DNA from: Thereva unica
Taxonomy: Eukaryota > Arthropoda > Insecta > Diptera > Therevidae
Reading direction: 5' to 3'
NCBI GenBank assembly: GCA_949987705.1
Contig: OX465282.1
Location: forward strand, 94,848,070-94,912,069
DNA length: 64,000 bases
Both the position numbers and the translations under genes were made by a program. Below the pieces are notes generated by a model. The model ran no database searches and was not told the DNA's origin. It was given only the letters and a program-made list of their open reading frames with translations. Below are positions 54,255 through 64,000 of the stretch, in pieces; position 1 is the first letter of the stretch; the number at the start of each line of letters is the position of its first letter.

Positions 54255-54506
54255 GGGGCCGGTTCGTGTATGTCGAAAACGAAAATTTTTTTTCGTCTCG
54301 GGTTCGCGTAAGTCGAAAAAATTGAAAATTTTCGTCTGAAGCCGACGAAAGGCACTCGAAAGCTCTTGGGTTATCGAGTTTTTGCATTAGGACACGAACA
54401 ATTTTCTTTCGACCTATGCGAACGCCAAAATTTTCGTCGACAAAATTTTTCGACTTCAATTTATTTTCGTTCGATTATCGTCATTCGCCATACACGAACC
54501 GGCCCC
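54255..54506. mobile_element. GGGGCCGG-ended MITE, copy 1
   Basis: 252 bp with perfect ends GGGGCCGGTTCGTGTATG and the inverse CATACACGAACCGGCCCC. Subterminal TCGAAAA/TTTTCGA motifs recur. TSD unclear. Confidence 0.8.
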
Positions 54507-54591
54507 TGGTCTGACAGGCCACTGCCTACCGGTGGCCTGTAAGTGAATGGATGTCTTTAGTGGAGAAACATGTTTTACTTAATTTAACCCT

Positions 54592-55498
54592 GGGGCCGGT
54601 TCGTGTATGTCGAAAACGAAAAATTTTTTTCCTCTCGGGTTCGCGTAAGTCGAAAAAATTGAAAATTTTCGTCTGAAGCCGACGAAAGGCACTCGAAAGC
54701 TCTTGGGTTATCGAGTTTTTGCATTAACTCAACTCAACTCAAAAAGTCTTTATTCAAAATTTACATAGACAGTTACTTGCGGAGCTTATATGTTAATGGT
54801 TTCACTAGGCCTAAGGCCAACTGTTGTTCCTGAGACTTAGCTTATTGGGTGGTTACACATTGTAAGGTTAATTTACTAAACTAGACTTATGTGCTATATA
54901 TCTATACAAGTGAATAACTTTTGTATAGTTCCCATCTAGATATAAGATCACAGAGAGGGAAGGAAACTGTTACCTAAACACACTTAAGGGTTTGTGCATG
55001 TCAGTCCCGGGTGTTGGATAGGTAGCAGTGCATCCATATAGAGAGCGAGAGGTCACACCACCCTAGCCAGGTTCATGCTCACCTTCTCAGTGCAGCGTGC
55101 GACCCGCACTCTATACTTCAGTTACATTTGATAGCGTGTGTATACCAGGCATGTGGTACAATGTTGTTGATGTTACTTAGAGTTAGTTGTCATTAGTATG
55201 GCGTTTGGCAATGATGATTAAGAATAAGGAGGTATTTATTGAATAATTGGTAAAGAAGTGGCTCAAAGGTGTTAGCCCCTGTGGTGACTGGAGTCTCTGC
55301 CATTATAGAAGTCGGGGATACTGCCGTTATTAGTCCTATTGTCAGTAATTATGTCGAATGCAGATAAGAGTTTTTGCATTAGGACACGAACAATTTTCTT
55401 TCGACCTACGCGAACGCTAACATTTTCGTCGACAAAATTTTTCGACTTCGATTTCTTTTCGTACGATTATCGTCGCTCGCCATACACGAACCGGCCCC
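54592..55498. mobile_element. GGGGCCGG-ended MITE, copy 2, split by a retroposon
   Basis: Same ends and sequence as copy 1 (for example GCCGACGAAAGGCACTCGAA), interrupted at 54727-55367. Without the insert and one TSD copy its length equals that of copy 1, 252 bp. It lies 85 bp from copy 1. Confidence 0.8.
54727..55367 (-). mobile_element. Retroposed sequence with 14-bp TSD
   Basis: GAGTTTTTGCATTA is present at 54713-54726 and 55368-55381, a 14-bp TSD inside a MITE whose uninterrupted copy shows only one. The left end is ACTCAACTCAACTC, so on the minus strand the insert ends in a GAGTT repeat, a microsatellite-type LINE/SINE tail. No RT frame or pol III boxes recognised, so it is a LINE 3' UTR fragment or an unknown SINE. 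Confidence 0.75.
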
Positions 55499-56149
55499 AG
55501 TTTTCTCGGCATTTTACATTGGTTCTTTAAAAAAAATTACGTGATATTTGTCGAGACCCCCCCTCTCCCCCACGTGAGATTTGGTGAGATTCGGCTCGAC
55601 CCCCTCCCTCCCCTAAACGCCTCACGTAATTTATGGACGACCCCTTTAGTATTTTGCAGTGCAAATTAATTTAAAATAACATGGTTGATGCGGCCCTAAA
55701 CGTTTAATTTCTAATTTTTCTTCTACATAATAACAAAAGAGAAATTTTTTTCTTCAATAAATTATAGATGGATATTAATTGTAAAATTATTGTTGAGCAT
55801 TGAATTGTGCCGTGTATAAATAAAATTGCGATTCTGCACTTCTTTGAGCTCAGGGCTACACGGTGAAAACGTTTTCAAAATAGTTGGAGAGATTAAACTC
55901 TGTAAAATGGTGCCACAAAATAAGTGCCCGCCATAAAATATGATCTTCAAAATTAAACTCTTCATAGCTATTAACGAAAAACCAACAATTCCAATTAAAG
56001 CTGGAGACATTTGAGTCAAAATGCATTTATTTGAAGTATGACCAAAATTACTTATGTATTATGTTAAAACCACACCCGTTAAAAAATTTAAATTTAATGG
56101 TTTAATTTAATCTTGAAAATTAAATTCTTCATAGGCGAAAAATCTGCTT
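55499..56149. other. Non-coding stretch with a dispersed-repeat patch
   Basis: 55540-55645 (GTCGAGACCCCCCCTCTCCC, then ACGTAATTTATGGACGACCC) is a C-rich dispersed-repeat-like sequence, unassigned. Confidence 0.35.
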
Positions 56150-56460
56150 TTTTCAACAGAATTGTACGGCGACTGCTTGTAAATCACATCCGATCGATCT
56201 GAAACTTTAAGGGTCGTATTTCTTTCGGAAAAAAATCCAAAACAAAATGGATCTGAGTTTTTTACTTTGAAGAGTACCTCCCGTACCCGAAGGGTTGAAG
56301 ATTGAGCAAACTAGACTGCGTAGGAATACTCGCCGTACCCGAAGACCCCTATGTACAATAATTTTTGCCAATCGAATAAACTGTTTCGGAGTCTATAAAA
56401 CATTTGCACACACACAGGCAAACTTTCACTTTTATATTTATAAATTTGGACTTTTTATTA
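56150..56460 (-). mobile_element. Helitron 5'-end fragment, inverted
   Basis: The minus strand reads AAAGTGAAAGTTTGCCTGTG, then ATGTTTTATAGACTCC and AAAAAAGTCCATTTTG-like decay. It matches 16390-16600 in sequence and order. Incomplete, with no Rep/helicase. Confidence 0.5.
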
Positions 56461-58800
56461 AAAAAACAATTGCCTTTTTACAAAATGCATTGGAAATGTA
56501 CATATAATCGATCATTGAGCATTTTTGTGTGTGTTTAGTTGTTATCTCAAAATGGCATTCGTTTTATAATTATGGTGTAAAATCTTGCAATGTTTTAATT
56601 TTAAAGTACATATTGAGTAGTGTCTTGTCTTTTCGTTTCATTCCATTATGTCTCTGACTTTTGAAACACACTTAAACTGCCATTTCTTTTCTGTTACAAA
56701 TGTGAATATGTGTATGTATATATTATCAAGAATAATAACTTTTCCGGATGTTCAAAATGTTTCATCTTCAGTTTGTGGCAACAACACATTTAAAACATGG
56801 CTACAGCACATTTTTCGCCTCGTTGCGACCAAACATTAAAAATCTGCTTTTTCAGTCGCAATGGAGTTTCAGTCACACTACATATCTTATCTTGCGACTC
56901 TTTTACTTGTTAAATTAACTCCAATGTTACTAGTTTGTGATAGCTGGGCTATTGCTAAGTGTAACCGCTGCGAACCAAGATTTTTGTGGGTTGTTTGATA
57001 ATGATGGCGAGGATTACCGCCAAGGAGCCTGTGCATAAGACTGCTAAGGAACCTGCCGCTGCCGGCGTACATACTCCAATGAAAATGAAACGCAGATATG
57101 ATCAACTATGAAATGAAACACAATCGATGATCAGCGTTGGAATATAATATCTTACTCCAAATTACTTCACCAGCATCCCAGTGTCTGGATTCTCTTAGAA
57201 GAACCAAATTTGTTCTTCAGCCTACGGTTTACCACAGAAAATAGTTCCAATTCACAAATCATTAGTTTTTTCCATAGTCCATTTCATCGAAAAGCAGTGA
57301 TAATCCTTAAATGAAAGGTTTTCCACCATAGATTCTAATCTAAATCACATAAGCTGAGAAAACTACCGCCTTCAGATGTCTTACAACGGTTATAATAAAT
57401 AACACATTCAAGGCTGTTAGTAACCTGTTGCTCGCCCCATTCTAGCGTAGTGCTGGGGGCCTTCCTCATACATGGTCGAATGCCGTTCTATCAGTTGCTC
57501 CAATCGCTGTGACATAAATAAATGTTCTGCGAAACTGTGTGCCAAATTGGCTGCCACAAATAAAATGAACAACTAAGCCTTAGGCCCGGGTCACAAACCC
57601 CGGGTTCCCTCCGCAGCGCTCTCTGTAGCATACGTTAACCAAAAAAATACGTTCAACAGGACCGCATTTCCCCATGAATAAGATAAAAGATATTCGAAAT
57701 TGTTAATTCCGGTACGTATGCAGTATTCTGGCGGTTGTTTATTTATATATTTTTTTTCTAAAGATATTTTTTTTTGTTTGGATAAATAAAATATCACATG
57801 ACACGAAGCCAAGGCCACATTAGTTTGTCCGTAAAAATGGCATATAAACTAGATTTCCCTTATCACAATTTATTTTCCGCATCAGGCTCCCTGGAGGCAC
57901 AAAGCTAAATCCTAATTTGCTTAGGCCCTAACTGGGCTGTGATATATTATTCACTTGGATATGCACAAAGGATATTCTAGTCAGACGAGGCGCGAAGCAA
58001 GAAAAACATCTTCTGCTACTTAAAGAAACAAGTTGTAGCTCTCTCCTGTCTGTCCTATATCCACCCCCTCCGGAGATCAGAGCATCTAATCATCTGGAAA
58101 GGATACACGCTCTACTGTGTTATTTGGTCCTAGTTTATTTTCTAAGGAAGCACTATACATTCATCCTAGAAGCAGCAGAACTACTGAGCGATCACGGATG
58201 AAAAGAAATTGAATTCGACTACTAGCATGGCTCCTTCTTCATGGAGGAAAAAGCAAGAGGTAACCTGAAACTAATGGAGAGATGCTAATGCAAATTTGTG
58301 GAGCGAATCCTTTTCAGGATGATTCGGCTCCTTTCTGGACTTAAATTCGTTTTTGTTGACTTATTGCCTGTTCCAAGAGAGAAAATGGATATTTAAATAA
58401 AAAAATGCTATGTTAAATGTCACAAGACATTTATCTTGGATGCTTTTCAAGTTTAACGAAAATTTTCGGGCATATTGACAGAATTTTTTTTTTATCAAAT
58501 AAGGAAGAACATTTTCCAATTATGTTTGAAATATTGAACGATTTGGAATATTAGACAAAAAATAGCTCTTGTGGTGGTAAAAGTTAACATTGCGTGACTA
58601 GACAGACGGTCCATCTCAGTTATGATACCACAGTTTTTTAAACTAAAAATCTTTAAAAGTATAAAGAGTCTGAAGAAACCAAATTAGGTCGATTACTAGA
58701 AAATTTTAGAAAACGAGCTCTGTGAATCATAAAAGGCTCGGACTATACTCGCCATCGTTAACTTCGATCAAAACTAAGTTTTTTTAAATTCTTTTATTTA
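56461..58800. other. Long AT-rich non-coding stretch
   Basis: 57521-57570 is the dispersed-repeat partner of 52015-52075. No gene or other element recognised. Confidence 0.35.
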
Positions 58801-59769
58801 ACTTACACTGTTTGTCGTCAAATCTTGGAAGTTAAATTTGACCCACTTCCCGGTTTCGGATAGAGCTGAAATTTTGCATACACGTTTAGTTTGGATGACA
58901 ATGCAATCTGGCCATTTTGTAAAAATATCAAGATGGCGGTTCCAAAATGGCGCTTATTTTAACTTACACTGTGTGTCGTCAAATCTTGGAAGTTAAATTT
59001 GACCCACTTCCCGGTTTCGGATAGAGCTGAAATTTTGCATACACGTTTAGTTTGGATGACAATGCAATCTGGCCATTTTGTAAAAATATCAAGATGGCGG
59101 TTCCAAAATGGCGCCCGATTTTTGAAATTGTGCTCCGCGGCCCTCTGACATGGGTATCAAATGAAAGGATATGACAGGTAGAACACAATAAGCTATGTGG
59201 CGTCATTCCAAATTCAAAATGGCGGCCAACACTTACACTGTTTGTCGTCAAATCTTGGAAGTTAAATTTGACCCACTTTCCGGTTTCGGATAGAGCTAAA
59301 ATTTTGCATACACGTTTAGTTTGGGTGACAATGCAATCTGGCCATTTTGTAAAAATATCAAGATGGCGGTTCCAAAATGGCGCCCGATTTTTGAAATTGT
59401 GCTCCGCGGCCCTCTGACATGGGTATCAAATGAAAGGATATGACAGGTAGAACACAATAAGCTATGTGGCGTCATTGCAAATTCAAAATGGCGGCCAACA
59501 CTTACACTGTTTGTCGTCAAATCTTGGAAGTTAAATTTGACCCACTTCCCGGTTTCGGATAGAGCTGAAATTTTGCATACACGTTTAGTTTGGATGACAA
59601 TGCAATCTGGCCATTTTGTAAAAATATCAAGATGGCGGTTCCAAAATGGCGCCCGATTTTTGAAATTGTGCTCCGCGGCCCTCTGACATGGGTATCAAAT
59701 GAAAGGATATGACAGGTAGAACACAATAAGCTATGTGGCGTCATTCCAAATTCAAAATGGCGGCCAACA
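58801..59769. repeat. 269-bp tandem satellite, one partial plus three full units
   Basis: ACTTACACTGT(T/G)TGTCGTC starts at 58801, 58962, 59231 and 59500; the last three units are exactly 269 bp and nearly identical. Each holds GACCCACTT(C/T)CCGGTTTCGG, AAGATGGCGGTTCCAAAATG and CATGGGTATCAAATGAAAGG. The near-identical minus-strand frames of 74-90 codons are repeat artefacts. Confidence 0.9.
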
Positions 59770-59775
59770 CTAAAT

Positions 59776-60320
59776 TGCGGAAAGCTTATAATAGACTAAA
59801 AAGTAGAAAATATAACCGATCAACTTCCAATTTTGCACACACTCGTAGTTCGGGTGGTTAATGTGTATGAATGATGAGATGAATAGTTGAGTTAAGGTTG
59901 AGTTGATAATAAAGAAGCAATACACGTTACAAAAAATCACAAACAAACACAGACATGCTGCTGCCAACTAAATTCAACTACTCAAATACTGAACTCATGT
60001 CCGTATGCATAATTTCAACTAAACCCAGGTAGCAGAGCTGAGTCGAGTTCAGTCAACCTTAACCCAACTCGACTCCCGTTTACATGTAGTTAGACTTGGG
60101 TTCAACTTGAGTTCAACTCATCATGTATAAGTACTAAATGCAATCTGACCTTTTTGTAAAAAAATCAAGAAGACGGTTCCGAGATGGCGGCCGTTTTTGC
60201 AATTATGTTCCACCGAGCCCACGACATGGGTATCAAATGAATACAGTAAACTGTGTGACGTACTTTTAAATCTAATAGAATTGCCATCATAAAATGGCGG
60301 AATGCATATAATAAACTAAA
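59776..60320. repeat. Diverged satellite-related unit
   Basis: AATTTTGCACACACTCGTAG (59831) and, after an insertion, AATGCAATCTGACCTTTTTG and CATGGGTATCAAATGAAT follow the order of the 269-bp unit with many differences. GACTAAAAAGTAGAAAATA-like sequence bounds it on both sides. Confidence 0.6.
59857..60133. mobile_element. MITE-like insertion in the diverged satellite unit
   Basis: It breaks the satellite unit between GGTGGTTAAT and AATGCAATCTG. Its ends are imperfect inverted repeats (GTATGAATGATGAGATGAA against TATACATGATGAGTTGAA) rich in GAGTTGAGT/AACTCAACT. About 277 bp, no coding frame. Confidence 0.5.
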
Positions 60321-60327
60321 AAGTAGA

Positions 60328-60727
60328 AAATAAAATAAATGGTTAAAAAAATTTTTTAAAAAAAATTCTTTTCATTAACTAAAAAATGTACTGAAAAGTA
60401 AAAAATAAAAAATATTTTAAAGAAAGCGTGAAATTTCAATTTTAATGAAAAAGTTAATTAAAAGAATGGCGCATTTTTCATCAAAAAATTTTGTTAGAAT
60501 TTGAAATTAACAAAGCAAAAAATTGAGGGTTATTGTAAATCTCACGCGATTTACAGTTATATTTTCAATTTTTGATGAAAAATGCGCCATTCTTTTAATT
60601 AACTTTTTCATTAAAATTGAAATTTCACGCTTTCTTTAAAATATTTTTTATTTTTTACTTTTCAGTACATTTTTTAGTTAATGAAAAGAATTTTTTTTAA
60701 AAAATTTTTTTAACCATTTATTTTATA
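60328..60727. repeat. 400-bp AT-rich palindrome
   Basis: ATAAATGGTTAAAAAAATTT at the left and its complement at the right; the arms are nearly perfect with centre near 60530 (loop about 60500-60560). CGTGAAATTTCAATTTTAAT marks the arm. No PLE hammerhead motif, no TIR signature. Confidence 0.8.
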
Positions 60728-61189
60728 TAAAAGTCTAAGCTTAGATGTCACCCTTTATACTATCAATCCATCATGTTTTAGAGAAATATTTTGTAGAAAT
60801 CAATCACCTTGGTCCTTTTTTCTTCGTTGGGTGAGCAGCAATGTCACCCACAGCGACAAATGTAAGTGTATTAGAAAAGTGTGTCTGTCGACCAATGCAT
60901 ACATTCAACTTTGTCTGACTGTCAAGTTCGCCGTAATTAAAAGTTTGAACAGACACGTTTTCTTTCCGCGCACATTACGGTCTAGAGTTTCGTCCTTAAA
61001 TAGAAATACCGGATTATATAATTTCTCTTCTACCGTTCTTCGATCGTTCAAATTAAGCTTACTTCTAGACATTGCACCATGTTTTAAACGACATGATGAA
61101 CTAGTAGCGCAAAGGGTGATTCCTAATCCTGATTTTATCACTAGTGTTGCCAGATCAATAATGCGTTAGTAGTAGAGTACCGTAGAGAA

Positions 61190-62320
61190 AGCTCTATATT
61201 CCCCTAAATCTCGTTACTTCTCCCCTACATTTTGGACAAGTAGAATTCTCCAGTCTACCGGACAGTCTTGCCAAAGAAGTTTATGTGGCAAGCGGTTGTC
61301 ATCCATTCGACAAACACGTCCAAACCACCGTAGACGAAGTTTTTGTATTTATTCTTCGATCACTGTCTACTGATCGCATCTCTGTCTAACTATCTTGTTT
61401 CGAAGGCGATCACGGAATGAGACACAGAGAATCTGTCTCAAGCATCACATTTGGAAGACCTCAAGCTTCTTGACGTCCAGTTTGAGCAGTGTCCACATTT
61501 CCGATTCATAAAGAAGAAGCGGAAGGATCAACGTTCTTTTTGATGGTAATATTTGGTCGTTTCTATATGTACCACTTGAGCGAGGCAAACGTTGTTGTTG
61601 CCTGGCCGATGCGGTTGTGAACGTCGGCCGTCGATGCCACTTTCTTTTCTTCAACTAATGATCCTAAATATTTGAACATCGGAACCTATTCGATTTGGGT
61701 TACACCGAGGTGAACACTGGCCTTCGATCCGTCCGTTGTGATCACTTTCGCATTCATTTATAACCCGTATGACCGGCGAGGCGGGAAATGTTGTATAATA
61801 AGACACCCGTGTCCACGAAACGGCGCTATCGTCGGCGAGCTTCAAAGTTTGTTGGTTACAAAGTTATTGTCGGCATAACGACCTCCGCGTCGTCCATCGC
61901 ATACGTTGAAGAGAAGTGGCGAAGCGTCGTCTCCTTCTCGGACACCTGTTTGAATCTGTAATTATTCGGATAAGTCGTTTGATCTATCGTACGACACTTG
62001 GAGAAATGAATGATTTTCAATGGCACATGTTGAGTTTCCAAGGCTCTCGACAACCTGTTCCAATCGATGCCATCGAAAGCGGATTTGAAATCGATGAAAA
62101 CGCCGACAGTTAATTTGCCGCAACGAATTATTTCTTCCATTACCTGACAGAGAGCGAATATTTGATCAATGCATCCTCGATGTCGTCTAAATCCCGCTTG
62201 TTCTTTCTGGATCGTTTATTCTCGATGTTTCTGTAGCCTCGATTGTATGACTTTGCTGACGATCGAAAGGAGACTGATACTGCGATAAATTGGTACAACG
62301 ATCTCTTTCTTCCACGCCGA
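61190..62320 (-). pseudogene. LINE C reverse transcriptase, decayed
   Basis: Minus strand: YRSISLLSIVSKVIQSRLQ, QAGFRRHRGCIDQIFALCQV, VGVFIDFKSAFDGIDWNRL, then LADDSAVSWT in the YADD position. LPLLLYESEMWTLLKLDVKK and RVCRMDDNRLPHKLLWQ follow towards 61280. The frame breaks many times. A LINE of the CR1/L2/RTE-like group; the endonuclease is not recognised. 60728-61189 beyond it is featureless. Confidence 0.65.
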
Positions 62321-62727
62321 CAGGCACGATCCGAATTCCATATGTGTGCTATGCAGTAGAATACCAGTTGTCGGCGCGAAGTAGAGTTGTATTCACGTAT
62401 GGCACGAGTGGAAAAAAGGCCTCACCAGTACCTACCTAAGTATGAGCCGGAAACTTAAAAAGTTGGTTCAGTGAAAGAATCCAGAGGTTCAAAAAACCTG
62501 CCCATTCCATCGTTCCCTCCTACTACGCAAACGACGTTTTCAGCAGATTTTTGTTGGTTGGATGTTGACCCATGTGAGATTTCAATCCCTTCTTTTTTTA
62601 TGTTGTACGCGCTTTTATGGTGCAATCTTAAATTTTACGCAAACTAAAAAAAAAATATTTCTCTCATCCAGCGAGTGATTGTGTCTTTTTCTATTGCCAT
62701 TCACTGCATTCGAAAATGAACAGCTTA

Positions 62728-63050
62728 TGGTGCATCGTGCATCCACACTACGCGGACTTAGGTCATACGCGCTTTTGCCTCTTTTTTTCATATCGAGTTT
62801 AATGCCTTTTTTTGCGATATTTTTAATGGCAAAGGCAGTACAGCCAAACTGCGCGGACCAAAGACTGTGCTTAAAAAGTTACATTGTACGTCTACACAAT
62901 ACGGGCTTTTCAAAAGCGCGTATGATTTTTCAAACAAAAATTGATTTGTTTTCTCAATTTGCTCACGATTCAGAACTCATGCGCGCTTTTGTCAGAGGCC
63001 GTACGGCGAAAAGCGCGTAGGATCTAAGTCCGCGTAGTGTGGACGGCCCA
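62728..63050. mobile_element. PIF/Harbinger-like MITE
   Basis: TSD TTA (62725-62727, 63051-63053). Left end TGGTGCATCGTGCATCCACA, right end on the minus strand TGGGCCGTCCACACTACG. Inverted similarity continues through CTACGCGGACTTAG and ACGCGCTTTT. 323 bp, no transposase. The single 113-codon frame across it is not a known protein. Confidence 0.7.
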
Positions 63051-63198
63051 TTATAGGGCATAATATTTCATAGTGCACCGGGCGCAGAAAGCCCAAGCGT
63101 CGGCCATGCCCCTGTAAGAATAATAATGTTACTCTCGGTAAAGGGAATACCCATTATGCCGAGAGCATCATAAAAAACCGTTTTTTTTAGGGCTGACG

Positions 63199-63714
63199 TT
63201 ATGATCCGTCCGCCAGCTCAATAGCTACACAGTCAGATGCAATCAAATTATGTGGATTTTCGTCCGGAGTTCTGGGAATCCCGGTAATAACCGTATCGGT
63301 CAGTGGTGTTTGCCTCTGAATGTCTTTAACCTCGTGATGGGCAACTTGCAGCTCCAGCTTTAGGTCCTCAGCATTTATCGAGTTTATCGTTTGATCGAAC
63401 CTTGACATAAAGCGCTCCTCAAATTCAGAGAATTTCTCCAAAAGAATATTAGAAATGCTCCGTTAAGGTTTCTTCTCAAGTAGCTCAAAGCTGTCAGTGG
63501 AGCAGATAGAACAGGAACGCCTCTGTTTCGTAACGTTAGTCTGTCTATCGCCCTGCTGATTTTGTGAAGCTAATCTAGTGCAGGCCAGGCTAAGTTGTGC
63601 CGTTGCCCCAGAGGAGGATGCTTCAGATGATTTAGCAGATCCCTGCAATTGATTCCCATTAGATCGGACTCGAAAAGGAACACTAGCGTAAAAAGAAAAA
63701 TAACGAAACCACAT
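63199..63714 (-). pseudogene. LINE ORF1-like remnant with one in-frame stop
   Basis: One minus-strand frame runs from 63714 to 63199, interrupted by TAA at 63463-63465. It holds CSICSTDSFELLEKK, then a coiled-coil-like stretch (EKFSEFEERFMSRFDQTI, LKLELQVAHHEVKDIQ) and VITGIPRTPDENPHNLI, the entry into the RNA-binding domain of LINE ORF1 proteins. It lies upstream of LINE C on the same strand and may be its ORF1; the endonuclease region between is lost. Confidence 0.5.
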
Positions 63715-64000
63715 GAATTAAGAAACTAGATGGCTGTATATTACAGATAGTGGTAAAAACAAGTGGAAGCACGAGAAAAATGTCAGACCGGACTGATTGC
63801 GACTACTCATTATGAGACATAGACTTAGTCCTATCCTATTATTAACTTCCCAGTATAGGAAGTTATTGTAGTCGGTCCGAAAATCGAAATTTTCAACTTA
63901 TTTTCATCTTTCAAGGTCCCAGGAGCATTTTAAGCAAAAAATTAGGAGGAAGTATGCGTGTGTGTGTGTGTGCGTACGTATGTGGTCATTTTTTCCTGCA
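63715..64000. other. Non-coding end of window
   Basis: AACTTCCCAGTATAGGAAGT at 63846 is a small palindrome followed by sequence that looks like a dispersed repeat. A short (TG)n run lies at 63957-63972. Confidence 0.35.

Noticed and set aside
58979..59744. Three similar minus-strand frames of 74-90 codons
   Set aside because: They are the same frame in successive 269-bp satellite units; no domain and no start context.
62679..63020. 113-codon plus frame
   Set aside because: Lies almost wholly inside the PIF-like MITE and includes its TIRs.

Overview
The window looks like a repeat-dense, AT-rich stretch of an arthropod (most likely insect) nuclear genome. The element mix supports this: CsRn1-like Ty3/gypsy, copia, jockey- and RTE-like LINEs, Penelope-like elements (PLEs), hAT, PIF/Harbinger, Tc1/mariner and Helitron remnants, and a tRNA-derived SINE. 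I found no host protein-coding gene, rRNA or functional tRNA that I can defend. Species cannot be fixed from the sequence alone.

Layout. 1-5460: two CsRn1-like gypsy elements abut head-to-head at 3269/3270 with facing 5' LTRs; the right one carries a small MITE in its RT region. 5570-6945: a palindromic foldback element interrupted by a hAT derivative with a perfect 8-bp target-site duplication (TSD). 7124-7668: a MITE. 7969-8569: a palindrome made of two outward-facing PLE-type tails. 11428-15823: a full-length copia element with identical 136-bp LTRs and a 5-bp TSD, but three frame breaks. 16-24.1 kb: hAT, Helitron, Tc1, LINE and SINE pieces, including a pair of inverted MITEs (20340-21732). 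24.9-33.1 kb: a LINE cluster. One degenerate LINE is split by a minus-strand jockey-like LINE, and a 2.9-kb CACTG-ended DNA transposon sits in the (TA)n tail of that second LINE. This transposon has subterminal repeat arrays and an intron-containing gene. 36443-37822: a hAT derivative. 40295-43416: a PIF/Harbinger-like element with a palindromic TA-flanked element nested inside. 43761-51064: a four-level nest, namely a terminal-inverted-repeat (TIR) element, an inverted PLE pair, a 5.4-kb palindromic hAT-like element, and a LINE fragment near its centre. 54.2-55.5 kb: two copies of a GGGGCCGG-ended MITE, one split by a retroposed sequence with a 14-bp TSD. 58.8-60.3 kb: a 269-bp satellite. 61.2-63.7 kb: minus-strand LINE remnants around a PIF-like MITE.

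The coding pieces are almost all retroelement or transposase parts with frameshifts, so there is no cellular pathway to reconstruct. What ties the window together is structural. Long inverted repeats appear repeatedly and belong to unrelated families. Some palindrome arms carry hammerhead-ribozyme-like cores, and the SINE shares its 3' end with a LINE found in the same window. The strongest leads are the PLE hammerhead motifs, the nested palindrome at 43.8-51.1 kb, and the CACTG element at 25.3-28.2 kb.
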